In this document: positions 1-8,310 of the stretch, in pieces | Position numbering within the stretch: the stretch's first letter is position 1 | How the letters are laid out: each line of letters begins with the position of its first letter | From: Pseudomonadota bacterium | Lineage (GTDB): Bacteria > Pseudomonadota > Gammaproteobacteria > Steroidobacterales > Steroidobacteraceae | Direction: 5' to 3' | DNA: 64,000 bases | Assembly (NCBI GenBank): GCA_021816775.1 | Contig: JAKAXA010000007.1 | Span: 62,001 to 126,000 of the forward strand | Position numbers and translations under genes: made by a program | The notes under the pieces: generated by a model | Database searches by the model: none | Told to the model about the DNA's origin: nothing | Seen by the model: the letters and a program-made list of their open reading frames with translations, nothing else

Positions 1-930
1 ACAGAGGAAGCGGCGCGTCTCGGCCCAACAGCTCGGTTTCCAGTAGCACTCGAAGAACTTCCCGTGCCGATCGGCGCGGTGCCACAGGTGGCGCTTCTCG
101 ATCTTCCTGCGCAGCTGGGTGAGGCGCTCGAAGGGTACCCGGATGGTGTACTGGATGCCGAGCGCATCGAGCGCGCGGACGATCTCCTCGGAGAAGATCG
201 CGCAGTCGATGCGGGCCTCGAGGGTCACGCGGGGCGGGATCTGGCGGATTTCATTGAGGCAGGCCAGGATAAAGGCCCGGGCGCCGTTCGAGTCATGCCC
301 ATTGCCGGGACGGTGCCAGACATCGAGGACTTGCCCGGTCTGCGCCACGGTGCAAAACAGCGGGTAATAGCTCCTCTGGCCTTTCTTGTAACTTTGGTAC
401 CCGACCGCCGTACCCTCCGCCATGCGGGTCGTGCCCGGAACCGAACCGTCGAACTCCACCGTCAGGCGTGCCGGAGCGAGCACCTTCTGCGGATCGAGCA
501 CCAGCGAACGCGAGAGACTGCGCAGCTCTCCCACCGCCGTCTTGTGCATGCCATCGAGCGTTCGACTGACGGTCGCCACCTCCGGCAGACGCTTCAGCCC
601 CGGCGTCCGCCGGACCATCGGGTCATGGTGGTAGTCGCGCAGGTCCGAGAGTCGCCGGTAGCCGATCAGCAGATGCACGATCAAGCGCATCACGATCGAG
701 GCGTGCCCGAAGATGGGGCTGGCCTTCAGGTGCTCGAAGCACCCGCGCAGCCTGCTCGTCAGCGCCAGGCGCTCGACGAGGGGCTGGAACACCACGAGCC
801 CGGCGAAGGAGGTCGGCTGCGGGTCCTCGAATCGAATCTCCGCCAGCGCGGGCTGTCCAATGGACTTCAGCCTTGCTATGCTGCATCCAGACGGCTCCGT
901 CTTTGGGTCGATTGTTGTGTTGTGACTCAA
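1..930 (-). CDS. IS1380-family transposase, 3' part outside window
   Basis: The minus strand reads open from about 930 to the left edge (310 codons, no stop). The protein carries the IS1380-type DDE core: the stretch VEFDGSVPGT with the first Asp, then GTAVGYQSYKKGQRSYYPLF, WHRPGNGHDSNGA, and a later LEARIDCAIFSEEIV segment. This family cuts and pastes its own insertion sequence. A TGA at 931-933 bounds the frame, and the first usable start is a TTG at 930; the true start may be further in, as no ATG is well placed. The C-terminus is beyond the window, so completeness cannot be judged. It lies just outside the tRNA-Glu integrated element and may mark an older insertion hot spot. Confidence 0.85.
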   Translation of the reverse strand, partial: MSHNTTIDPKTEPSGCSIARLKSIGQPALAEIRFEDPQPTSFAGLVVFQPLVERLALTSRLRGCFEHLKASPIFGHASIVMRLIVHLLIGYRRLSDLRDYHHDPMVRRTPGLKRLPEVATVSRTLDGMHKTAVGELRSLSRSLVLDPQKVLAPARLTVEFDGSVPGTTRMAEGTAVGYQSYKKGQRSYYPLFCTVAQTGQVLDVWHRPGNGHDSNGARAFILACLNEIRQIPPRVTLEARIDCAIFSEEIVRALDALGIQYTIRVPFERLTQLRRKIEKRHLWHRADRHGKFFECYWKPSCWAETRRFLC

Positions 931-968
931 TCATAACAGCGTTGCAAACCAACAATTTGCCCATCCCG

Positions 969-993
969 CACCTCTCACCCAAGGTGAGAGGTG
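969..993. repeat. Perfect 11-bp inverted repeat
   Basis: CACCTCTCACC and GGTGAGAGGTG flank a 3-base centre. It sits about 40 bp upstream of the transposase frame, so it may be part of the insertion sequence end or a transcription stop. No T-tract follows on either strand. Confidence 0.5.
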
Positions 994-1444
994 CAGAACC
1001 GCCGCACGGTGCTGCTCAGGCTGGAATGACACGCTCTGTCGCATCGGCCGCCGGAATTTTATGCAGCGGGCGGGTTAAGGCTCCTACCGTCGAGAGGGCG
1101 GGACGTGAAGCGCGTGGAGCGACTGTAAGACCGGCGACGCATGGGCCGGAAAAGCCATCATGCGTCACATGGCGGCTGCGATGACGCGCGAACTGACCCG
1201 CAGGTCCATGCAGGAGCGGATCGTGCACACCGTCACGAAGGCGGTGTGAAGCAGGATCATGGTTGGACTCTAACGGTTTCCGATTGGTCCGATGTCGATT
1301 GAGGGCTCGCGAACAGGCGGCCGGGGGGTCCGGGTGAGCGCCAGGTCGAGCGCGTTAGCCATGTCGGTCTGGCGGCGACCCGGCGCCTCGACGGCCAGCT
1401 TTTTCGTGCGGAGCGGGCGATGCGCTCGTAAGTCTTTGATATTA
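994..1444. other. Gene-free stretch between the IS and the element
   Basis: No convincing gene. A 29-codon frame at 1160-1249 (MRHMAAAMTR...) has no ribosome binding site and looks like a remnant. The stretch may be scar DNA between the transposase and the left attachment repeat. Confidence 0.4.
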
Positions 1445-1490
1445 TGGCGCTCCCTACGGGATTCGAACCCGTGTTACAGCCTTGAGAGGG
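1445..1490 (-). repeat. attL: duplicated tRNA-Glu 3' end
   Basis: 46 bp identical to the 3' end of the intact tRNA-Glu at 15234-15309. Identity stops within the anticodon arm, where the sequence continues unlike a tRNA, so this copy is not a functional gene. It marks the left border of the element. Confidence 0.92.
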
Positions 1491-1599
1491 TTGTAACTGG
1501 CATCTCATACCAACTCAACACGTCGCGCACCATGCGGGAAAGTCCTTGATTTCCAGTATATCAGCTCGCATACTGTCTCACAACGTCTCTTCCGGTCTT

Positions 1600-1617
1600 T
1601 TCCCCATACGTTCCCCA
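1600..1617 (+). promoter_or_regulatory. Paired TTCCCCA motif, possible left integrase arm site
   Basis: TTCCCCA occurs at 1600-1606 and again at 1611-1617, 11 bp apart, about 110 bp inside the left attachment repeat. The same pair with the same spacing occurs near the right end (15170-15187). Tyrosine integrases of phages bind arm-type repeats of this kind; the assignment is inference. Confidence 0.45.
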
Positions 1618-1668
1618 TGACCGGTTCACCGCCCTGCAAGGCGGTCACAGACGCACCAGGAGGCCCGT

Positions 1669-2973
1669 ATGGCGAGAATCCGAAAGAGCGCGACTCTGGA
1701 TAGCCGCGAGGCGCGAACGGTGCTACGGGCGCGTCAGGAGCCTTACTGGCACCGAATCGAGCAGGGGTTGTTCCTCGGCTACCGTAAGTCCAAGGCGGGC
1801 GGCCGGTGGATTGTCAGGCGCTACCGCCATGCCGGGTCCCCCGGCGCAGCCCGGTACAGCGAGCGGGCACTCGCCCTCGCTGACGATCACCGCGCAGCCG
1901 ATGGCCGCGAGGTGCTCGACTTCGGCCAAGCGCAGCGCAAGATCCTCAGCGAGGCCGAGCAGCTTGCGCGGGATGCCAGCGGGCAGCACTACACAGTGCG
2001 GGATGCTGTGGTGGACTATGTGGCGTGGCTTCACCGACACCGCAAATCAGCCGATATCATGGAAGTGTCGCTCAACGCCTACGTAGTCTCCTCATCACTT
2101 GCCGACAAGCGGCTCTCGGATCTCACCGCGGCGGACTTCGATGCGTGGCTCGCCTGGGCGCTGAACCGCAGTCACAGGACGCGCAAGGCTGGCGTAGAGC
2201 GTCGCGAAAAAGCGGCAGGGACGGAGACGAAGGCCGAAACCGCAGAGCGCTCACGGCGGCGCAGAGCGACAGTCAATCGCGTCATCAACAGCGTCAAGGC
2301 GTGTCTCTCCCATGCCGTGAACAACGGCAAGCCTGGCAATTCGGACGCCTGGGCACGGCTGAAGAAATTCCGCTCCGCAGACTCTGCCCGCCTGCGCTGG
2401 CTCACGGTGGACGAGGCGCAGCGGCTACAGAATGCCGCCCCGGCCGATCTGCGGGCGCTTGTCGCCGCTGGGCTCAACACCGGCTGCCGTGCGGGCGAGC
2501 TGCTGGCGCTGCGCGCGGGGGACTACGACCCGCGCTCGCGCACCCTCCTGATCGCCGACTCCAAGAGCGGCAAACCGCGCAGAGTCCCGCTGACCGATGA
2601 CGGTCTGGCGCTATTCGAGCGACTGACAGCCGGCAAGCCCGAGGATGAATCACTGTTCCTGCGGGCCGATGGCTCACCGTGGTATCGCGTGGCGCTCGCT
2701 CGTGCGATGCGTGCGGCGTGCGATGTGGCCAAGGTTCGACCCACCGCGACGTTCCACGTGCTGAGGCATACCTACGCCAGTCACCTCGCGCAGGGGGGCG
2801 TCCCGCTGATGTTCATCGCTGAGGTGCTCGGGCACGCGGACACCAGGATGGTTGCGCGGCATTACGGGCATTTGGCACCGTCCCACGTGGCCGATGCGAT
2901 CCGAGCGGCCCTCCCGAAGTTCGGCGGCATGGCCGCGCATAACGTGACGGATCTGCGCACGCGCAAGGCTTGA
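1669..2973 (+). CDS. int: Tyrosine recombinase/integrase
   Basis: A 434-aa site-specific recombinase that would insert and excise the element at tRNA-Glu. The catalytic set is complete: R274 in TGCRAGELLALR, H363 and R366 in HVLRHTYAS, H389 in LGHADTRM, and the nucleophile Y399 in ARHYGHL. The N-terminal half (about 1-240) holds the arm-binding and core-binding regions, with a basic stretch around residues 190-210. The ATG at 1669 has AGGAGG just upstream. The gene is transcribed away from attL, about 180 bp inside the border. The catalytic residues suggest it could be active. Confidence 0.95.
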   Translation: MARIRKSATLDSREARTVLRARQEPYWHRIEQGLFLGYRKSKAGGRWIVRRYRHAGSPGAARYSERALALADDHRAADGREVLDFGQAQRKILSEAEQLARDASGQHYTVRDAVVDYVAWLHRHRKSADIMEVSLNAYVVSSSLADKRLSDLTAADFDAWLAWALNRSHRTRKAGVERREKAAGTETKAETAERSRRRRATVNRVINSVKACLSHAVNNGKPGNSDAWARLKKFRSADSARLRWLTVDEAQRLQNAAPADLRALVAAGLNTGCRAGELLALRAGDYDPRSRTLLIADSKSGKPRRVPLTDDGLALFERLTAGKPEDESLFLRADGSPWYRVALARAMRAACDVAKVRPTATFHVLRHTYASHLAQGGVPLMFIAEVLGHADTRMVARHYGHLAPSHVADAIRAALPKFGGMAAHNVTDLRTRKA

Positions 2974-3074
2974 AGCATTCGCGACGGGATAGGCCGGCCA
3001 GCCGACACGCGGGACACCTTCGCCCGCTTCCCGCCGCGATTCTCGCGGAGGTATGCACTGGAAGGAGTGCACAC

Positions 3075-3677
3075 ATGATTGAGCTGACTTTCGGCGATCT
3101 GCGCAAGCTGCGGACAAATCTCGAGGAGGCGCTGCGCCAATCCGAGCCGGAATATCAACGGCTGATGCGTGCTCTCGCAGAGAAGGACTCGACCATCAGC
3201 CCCGAGAGTATCCAGGCGATGCTGCGGCGCTGGATCAAGGAGAACATCGAGCCGGGCCGAACGCTCCTAGAGACCGCTGCTACAGCCAGCGGAAACTACC
3301 AACATGAGCATGCCGCCGCCGAGCGCTGCCTCGAGGAGCTCGGCTCCGACCGGCCTAATAAGCAAGCGGTACTCGATGCCGGCGCCGTCGTCGCTCGCTT
3401 GTGGCAAGCGATCGCAGGGCTTGCCATTGTGCTCAATGGTTCCCCCCTCCATCTGAGCTATCGCAAAGACTTCCGCGGCGAGGACGCACGAGCAGCCGTC
3501 AATGCGCGCCACGAGCAGCCCGGAGGCTATCGGGAGAAGGAAGCGCAAGCCCTCGCAGCGTGGGCCTCTGGCAAGTACAAATCGCGCAATCAGTGCGCGG
3601 CGAAGATCCACGAGTCACTCGGACTCACGCAGGAAGTGGTGCGGCGATATCTAAAGGGCTCGCCAGCCCCGAGCTGA
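3075..3677 (+). CDS. Hypothetical protein of the element
   Basis: A 200-aa soluble protein starting MIELTFGDLRKLR. The ATG at 3075 is chosen because AAGGAG lies 9 bases upstream; an in-frame start at 2970 lacks this. It is rich in charged helices and has no signal peptide or membrane segment. The last 50 residues (ALAAWASGKYKSRNQCAAKI, then LTQEVVRRYLKG) look like a small helix-turn-helix, so DNA binding is possible. It lies between the integrase and the AlpA-like gene, where regulators of excision are often found. No known family is recognised. Confidence 0.7.
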   Translation: MIELTFGDLRKLRTNLEEALRQSEPEYQRLMRALAEKDSTISPESIQAMLRRWIKENIEPGRTLLETAATASGNYQHEHAAAERCLEELGSDRPNKQAVLDAGAVVARLWQAIAGLAIVLNGSPLHLSYRKDFRGEDARAAVNARHEQPGGYREKEAQALAAWASGKYKSRNQCAAKIHESLGLTQEVVRRYLKGSPAPS

Positions 3678-3773
3678 TCGCGCTGTGTGGGGTGGTGTCT
3701 ACACGTACGCACCCTAGTCACAAGTCGTCTCGCGCGGTGCAATGTGCTCCAGGAATTAACTGGAGTCGCCCCC

Positions 3774-4049
3774 GTGCCATCTGTCCCCCCGAACCTTCCT
3801 GGCGGTCGCGCTGTTGCCTGGCCGTCCATCGCCGTCATCGCCTGGCTGCGGGACCGCGTAGTCGCCTCGGGCGGCGACCCGTCCGTGATCCCTGACGAGC
3901 CAGCAGCGATGTGGCGCATCCCCGAGGTCGAGCGCCGCACCGGGCTCTCCCGAGCAACCGTGTACCGCATGGCCGGTGCCGGCGATTTCCCGCGGCCGAT
4001 CCGGCTCTCGGTGCGCCCCTCGGAGCGCGGAGCGCCTGAAGCGGCTTAA
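3774..4049 (+). CDS. AlpA-like DNA-binding protein with swapped halves
   Basis: A 91-aa protein read from a GTG at 3774, with GGAG upstream. Residues about 45-85 (MWRIPEVERRTGLSRATVYR, then GDFPRPIRL) are the helix-turn-helix half of AlpA-type excisionase/activators. AlpA proteins normally continue with an RAVGW...AWL tail. Here that tail-like segment (GRAVAWPSIAVIAWLRDRVV) lies before the HTH half, and the HTH half ends in an unrelated SVRPSERGAPEAA. The order is therefore permuted relative to the family. It may regulate integrase expression or excision, or be a non-functional recombinant of two alpA copies. Confidence 0.65.
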   Translation: MPSVPPNLPGGRAVAWPSIAVIAWLRDRVVASGGDPSVIPDEPAAMWRIPEVERRTGLSRATVYRMAGAGDFPRPIRLSVRPSERGAPEAA

Positions 4050-4114
4050 CCCAACCCTACAGACGCGAAAGGCGCGCCCCTCTCACAGAACGCGCCTTCG
4101 CCGAGGACTTCGAC

Positions 4115-4315
4115 GTGACGAGTCTACCACCGATCGATCTCTTTCGTGCTCCTGCTGGCTCGCGCGGAGCGCTACTTCTCCCCTTCAACAAACCGCGGCG
4201 CCCATCGGTTCCGTGTTCAGTCTGCGGGTCCCGTTTTTTGTGCGACTGCGCCGCGTGGGCGCGCGCCATCGACCACCTGCGCGCAGCCGCCGCCATGTTG
4301 GAGGGGACACGATGA
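4115..4315 (+). CDS. Small cysteine-rich protein
   Basis: A 66-aa frame from a GTG at 4115. It contains CSVCGSRFLCDC, a compact four-cysteine cluster that could bind zinc, followed by a helix (AWARAIDHLRAAAAMLEG). Its stop overlaps the primase ATG (ATGA at 4312-4315), the same coupling used by most genes downstream, which supports its being real. The function is unknown. The GTG start lacks a strong ribosome binding site, so the N-terminus is uncertain. Confidence 0.5.
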   Translation: MTSLPPIDLFRAPAGSRGALLLPFNKPRRPSVPCSVCGSRFLCDCAAWARAIDHLRAAAAMLEGTR

Positions 4316-6876
4316 ACGCCGCAGCCGCCCCGCGCCCCGACCCGGCAGAGATTGCCCGGGCCCTCGCCGTGCTTCACCCTGGGGGCGTCGTCGAGCTGCG
4401 CGCTCTCTTTCAGCGCGGCCGAAAGCGTACCGCCGCCGGCTATTTCGACGACGACCACCGCCACGACCTGGTGGCTGCGGCAGCGAGTCTCAACGAGTCA
4501 GGCGCGGCCGTGTACGTCACCATGAACCCCGTGGACCCGCAGTTGCTCGGGCGGTACTCCAATCGCGTCGAGGATTTCGCGCAGGCTACCGCGACAGACG
4601 CGAACGTCTTGCGGCGCGTGTGGCTGCTCGTCGACGTCGACCCGGTCCGGCCGAAGGACACGAGCGCGACGGCTGAACAGCTCGAGGCCGCCAAGGCAGT
4701 TGGGCGCCAGGTTTATGTTTGTCTGCAAGAGCGCGGCTGGCCCAAGCCGGTGGTCGCGGAGAGCGGCAACGGACTGCATCTGCTCTATCGAATCGACTTG
4801 CCGAACGACGAGCCGAGCCGCGACCTCATAAAGCATTGCCTCGAGGCGCTGGCCGTGCGGTTCGACGACGCGGCCGTGAAGATCGACAAGTCTGTGTACA
4901 ACGCCGGCAGGATTTTGAAGCTCCACGGCACGGTCGCGACGAAAGGCGACAACACCCCCGCGGCACCGTGGCGCCTCTCTGCGCTGCGTCTGGTGCCGGA
5001 CGAGCTGCGCGCCGTGCCGATCGAGCTGTTGCGCCAGCTCGCCGCGGAGGCGGAGCCGGTCGAGCGCCCCCATGCGAACGGCAGCGCGCCGGTAGGGGCC
5101 CGAGCATGGACCGAGGCAGACGTCGCCGGGTTTCTCTCTCGCGCCCAGCTTCAGGCGACAGGCCCAGAGCAGCACGACGGAGCGCTGCGGTGGAAGTTGA
5201 AGGCGTGTCCGTTCAACCCGGAGCATGTCGACGGAGAGGCTGCGGTATTCATGAAGCCGGACGGACGGCTCGGGTTCAAATGTTTCCACAATTCGTGCGC
5301 TGGCAAAGGGTGGCAGGAATTGCGGGTGCTGGTCGACGGACCCCGGGAGCAGCGACAGCACGCGGAACGCGCGCATGCCGGGGCTTCTGGCACTTTTGGC
5401 ACTGCCCCACATGGGGATTCTGAAAGTTTTCAGCCGCTGCCCGAGCCGCTGCCCGCCGTGCCAATCTTCGACCTCGGGCTGCTCCCGAACTCTATTCGGC
5501 CGTGGGTGGAGGATCACGCCGATGCGCTGCAGTGCCCGCCTGAATACGTGGCCGTGGGCGCAATGGTGGCGATCGCGGGAACGATCGGGCGGCAGGTCGC
5601 CATCCAGGTCAAGCAGCGCGAGCGGTGGATCGAGCGGTCCGTGCTCTGGGGGTGCATCGTTGGGCGTCCGAGCGCAGGGAAGTCCCCGGCACTGCGCCCG
5701 GCATACGGCATGCTCTCGCGCCTCGAATCAGCCGGCTGGGCGGCCTACCAGGAGGCGCTCAAGGAGTTCGAGGCACAGACCGTCGTCGCGGCGGCGGCCA
5801 AGCAGAATGCGCAGAAGATCGCCCGAGACAAGTTGAAGAAGGGCGACAAACTCGGTGCGCTCGAGGCCGCCGAGGACGCGCTGCGGGATCCAGAGGAGCC
5901 GGCGCAGGCGCGCCTCGTCATCAATGACGCGACGGTGGAGAAGGTCGGCGAGATTCTCAAGGCCAATCCGCGCGGGCTTGTCCAGTTCCGCGATGAGCTT
6001 TCGGGTTGGCTGGCGTCGCTCGATCGCGAAGGCCGGGAGGGGGACCGGGCTTTTTGGCTTGAATGTTGGTCCGGCACGGGGCCCTATACGGTGGACCGTA
6101 TCGGGCGCGGCACCATCCACCTCGAGGCGTGCGCTGTCTCAATTCTCGGGGGAACACAACCCGGCAAGCTTGCTGAGTACGTTCGAGCAGCCTGCGAGGG
6201 TGGTGCTGGCGATGACGGCCTCCTCCCGCGATTCCAATTGGCGATCTATCCGGACCAGCCGAGAGATTGGCAATACACCGACCGGGAACCGAATAAAGCG
6301 GCCTGGACGGACTGCTCTCGCGTCTTCGATCGCCTCAACGCGATCGACGTGACGGCGGTCAACGCAGAACGCAGCGAGTACGTCGACGTGCCATTTCTGC
6401 GCTTCGATCCCGAGGCGCAAGAGCTGTTCGCGGAGTGGCAGACGGCGCTGATGGTGCGACTGCGCGGGGGCGGCGAGCCGGCTTTCATCGAGTCGCACTT
6501 GGCGAAGTACCCGGCCCTTGCCGCCCGACTTGCGTTGGTCATTCACCTGGCCGACACGGGCGTCGGCCCTGTTTCTGCCGCTGCACTCGCGCGCGCGCTC
6601 GATTGGACGGAGTTCCTCGAGGCGCACGCCCGCCGGATCTACGCGCCCGTCACGGATGGCGGTCTCAGTGCGGCGCACCTCCTGCTGGCGAAACGCCCCG
6701 AACTGCCGGGCCCGTTCACGGCGCGCGACATTCACCGCAAGCACTGGAGCGGCCTCGGGCGCCAGGCAGCCGATGGCGCACTCGACTACCTCACCGAGTA
6801 CGGCTATCTGAGCGCCGTCACGGAAGACACCGGCGGCAGGCCCAGCGTCCGCTACCAGTGGAGGGTCAAACCATGA
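4312..6876 (+). CDS. Primase/helicase (AEP-like N-domain plus DUF3987 ATPase)
   Basis: An 854-aa replication protein. Residues about 60-230 resemble an archaeo-eukaryotic-type primase: a DVD acidic pair in VWLLVDVDPVRP, then AESGNGLHLLYRID and AGRILKLHGT. Near residues 300-345 a CPFNPEH...CFHNSC pattern suggests a zinc finger. Residues about 390-760 match DUF3987, with a P-loop GRPSAGKSPA and an acidic FRDELSGW. Such proteins prime and unwind DNA at phage or plasmid origins, so the element probably replicates by itself after excision. The start overlaps the upstream small gene and the stop overlaps the next ATG. A 49-bp repeat shared with the next gene sits between the zinc and ATPase parts. 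Confidence 0.85.
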   Translation: MNAAAAPRPDPAEIARALAVLHPGGVVELRALFQRGRKRTAAGYFDDDHRHDLVAAAASLNESGAAVYVTMNPVDPQLLGRYSNRVEDFAQATATDANVLRRVWLLVDVDPVRPKDTSATAEQLEAAKAVGRQVYVCLQERGWPKPVVAESGNGLHLLYRIDLPNDEPSRDLIKHCLEALAVRFDDAAVKIDKSVYNAGRILKLHGTVATKGDNTPAAPWRLSALRLVPDELRAVPIELLRQLAAEAEPVERPHANGSAPVGARAWTEADVAGFLSRAQLQATGPEQHDGALRWKLKACPFNPEHVDGEAAVFMKPDGRLGFKCFHNSCAGKGWQELRVLVDGPREQRQHAERAHAGASGTFGTAPHGDSESFQPLPEPLPAVPIFDLGLLPNSIRPWVEDHADALQCPPEYVAVGAMVAIAGTIGRQVAIQVKQRERWIERSVLWGCIVGRPSAGKSPALRPAYGMLSRLESAGWAAYQEALKEFEAQTVVAAAAKQNAQKIARDKLKKGDKLGALEAAEDALRDPEEPAQARLVINDATVEKVGEILKANPRGLVQFRDELSGWLASLDREGREGDRAFWLECWSGTGPYTVDRIGRGTIHLEACAVSILGGTQPGKLAEYVRAACEGGAGDDGLLPRFQLAIYPDQPRDWQYTDREPNKAAWTDCSRVFDRLNAIDVTAVNAERSEYVDVPFLRFDPEAQELFAEWQTALMVRLRGGGEPAFIESHLAKYPALAARLALVIHLADTGVGPVSAAALARALDWTEFLEAHARRIYAPVTDGGLSAAHLLLAKRPELPGPFTARDIHRKHWSGLGRQAADGALDYLTEYGYLSAVTEDTGGRPSVRYQWRVKP
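5384..5432 (+). repeat. 49-bp intragenic repeat, copy 1
   Basis: The first 15 bp (CTTCTGGCACTTTTG) and last 15 bp (TTCTGAAAGTTTTCA) are identical to copy 2 at 6946-6994; the central 19 bp differ. It lies in frame in the primase linker and encodes GTFGTAPHGDSESF. Confidence 0.9.
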
Positions 6877-7439
6877 GCTGGCGAGAGAAGGCCGCGAAAA
6901 TATCAAAAGGGCCACATGACCCAGTGCCAAAAGTGACTAAACCACCTTCTGGCACTTTTGACACCGACCCGGGGCGGCATTCTGAAAGTTTTCATGGGGC
7001 AGCAGCCAGCAGCCCGTTGACGCCAGAGGAGCGCGCCTGGTTCGACGGCTACGCGGTGGCCTGCGTGAACTGCCGGCACTTCACCTCCAAAGATGGCCCG
7101 GTAGGCCAGTGCCGCCGGTACGGCACCGAGGCGTTCGCCACGCCGGTATTCGACTGCCGCGGCTACTGGCCGGCGGATCCGGCTCTCGTCGACCTGGCGC
7201 GGCGCCGGCACAAAGTGGCCGACCAGCTCCGCGAGGACCCCGGTTTGCGGTATGCCTTCGACGTGGCGAACGCGAGCCTGACCGCCCCGGCGAGCGCCCC
7301 CGTCAGCGTCATGCTCGGCGTGCGCGACTCCTCGGGGGCGATCGTCACCGCCGAGCTGCGCGTGCCTGCCGACCGCTGGCCCGGGCTGGCCGCGTTCGCT
7401 GAGCACTGGCGCAAGGCCGCCGAGGGGATGCCGTCGTGA
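6873..7439 (+). CDS. Cysteine-cluster protein of the element
   Basis: A 188-aa protein whose ATG overlaps the primase stop (ATGA). Residues about 60-95 contain CVNCRHFTSKDGPVGQC followed by a fourth Cys in FDCRGYWP, a likely metal-binding cluster. The rest is charged and without membrane segments. Residues about 25-40 (GTFDTDPGRHSESF) are encoded by the second copy of the 49-bp repeat found in the primase gene. A hairpin (CAAAAGTG pairing with CACTTTTG, about 6926-6960) lies in the early coding part. Phage and plasmid replication modules often carry small Cys-cluster proteins next to the primase; the function is unknown. Confidence 0.7.
   Translation: MSWREKAAKISKGPHDPVPKVTKPPSGTFDTDPGRHSESFHGAAASSPLTPEERAWFDGYAVACVNCRHFTSKDGPVGQCRRYGTEAFATPVFDCRGYWPADPALVDLARRRHKVADQLREDPGLRYAFDVANASLTAPASAPVSVMLGVRDSSGAIVTAELRVPADRWPGLAAFAEHWRKAAEGMPS
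6946..6994 (+). repeat. 49-bp intragenic repeat, copy 2
   Basis: Matches copy 1 (5384-5432) in its outer 15-bp blocks and differs in the central 19 bp. It is in frame in the gene after the primase. An inverted partial copy (GTGCCAAAAGTG) lies about 20 bp upstream. Confidence 0.9.
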
Positions 7440-7498
7440 GCGAATGCCTCACACGCGCCGAGACATCCGGTTCCAACTGACTCACCCAAAAGGAGCGC

Positions 7499-7711
7499 AT
7501 GCTCATGATCCCCACAATCTCGATCTTCGTCGCCGGGTGGCTGCTGGGCTTTTGCTTCCCTTGGCGGTGGACCGCGCCCGCCGTGCGCGTCCTGCTCGAG
7601 CGAGCGCGCTTCGACCTCGAGCGCGGCTGGCCTGAAGCGGCATACGACTGTCTCGGGCGCGCACTGGTGCTGCTGGCCCCCGCAGCCAAGGAGACCCACC
7701 ATGTCGATTGA
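7499..7711 (+). CDS. Small single-pass membrane protein
   Basis: A 70-aa protein starting MLMIPTISIFVAGWLLGFCF, one hydrophobic membrane segment, followed by an amphipathic region (VLLERARFDLERGWPEAAYD). An AAGGAG lies just upstream of the ATG. The 3' end overlaps the ssb start by 11 bases. No family is recognised. Confidence 0.6.
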   Translation: MLMIPTISIFVAGWLLGFCFPWRWTAPAVRVLLERARFDLERGWPEAAYDCLGRALVLLAPAAKETHHVD

Positions 7712-8108
7712 TGCGTTGCTCAATGGCAAGATCTACGGGCAGCCGGAAGAACGTACCTCGAGGAACGGTAACCCGTTCGTCGTCGCGCGCCTGCGCGTCC
7801 CGATGGCGAACGGCGAGAGCGTGTTCGCGGGCCTGGTTGCGTTTCGTGACAGCGCCCGCGCGGCGTTGCTGGCGCTCGGAGACTCTGATGCCGCAACGGT
7901 GGCAGGCGAGTTGAAGCTCGGCTCATACCTCGATAAAGCCGGCCTGCCGAAAGCGTCGCTCGACGTGACGGTGCACCAGGTCCTCAGCCCCTACGCTGTC
8001 CGGCATAAGCGGGCAGCCAGCGCGCCGGCGGAATCCAAGCCGACTCGCGACGATGGTCCTGCACCTGCGGCTGCTGAGCCGGAGCTCGATGATGCGTTGC
8101 CCTTCTGA
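7701..8108 (+). CDS. Single-stranded DNA-binding protein (phage type)
   Basis: A 135-aa OB-fold protein beginning MSIDALLNGKIYGQPEERTS, a start pattern seen in phage SSBs. The last residues, ELDDALPF, form the acidic SSB tip that recruits replication and repair partners. The middle (about 105-127) is a Pro/Ala/Glu-rich linker. An AAGGAG lies 7 bases before the ATG. It would coat single-stranded DNA during replication of the element alongside the primase/helicase. It is shorter than typical chromosomal SSBs (about 165-180 aa). Confidence 0.85.
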   Translation: MSIDALLNGKIYGQPEERTSRNGNPFVVARLRVPMANGESVFAGLVAFRDSARAALLALGDSDAATVAGELKLGSYLDKAGLPKASLDVTVHQVLSPYAVRHKRAASAPAESKPTRDDGPAPAAAEPELDDALPF

Positions 8109-8310
8109 CGCCCATCCCTGGCGCGAGCCGTGGAGCGGCTCACCACAAGCGGCTGGCCCGCGGCCGCAGCGGTTCTTGACCAAGGGCCGAGAGGCGATGG
8201 AGCAGGCCGCGCGCCGCATGGCCGCAGTCGGGCACAGCCCCGAAACGATCGCCGCGGCGACCAGGCTCAGCGTCGCGCAGGTCCGTTGCATCCTCGAGGC
8301 CGTCCCATGA
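8092..8310 (+). CDS. Small helix-turn-helix-like protein
   Basis: A 72-aa frame overlapping the end of ssb. Its last 35 residues (AARRMAAVGHSPETIAAATR, then LSVAQVRCIL) have the spacing of a helix-turn-helix. The start at 8092 is the most economical choice but lacks a clear ribosome binding site. Its stop overlaps the next ATG (ATGA at 8307-8310). A regulator role is possible but unproven. Confidence 0.5.
   Translation: MRCPSDAHPWREPWSGSPQAAGPRPQRFLTKGREAMEQAARRMAAVGHSPETIAAATRLSVAQVRCILEAVP

Noticed and set aside
64-936. 290-codon plus-strand frame over the transposase
   Set aside because: It is antisense to a frame with clear IS1380 motifs and its own translation has no likeness to any family.
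1160-1249. 29-codon frame MRHMAAAMTR...
   Set aside because: No ribosome binding site, no coupling to a neighbour and no recognisable sequence.
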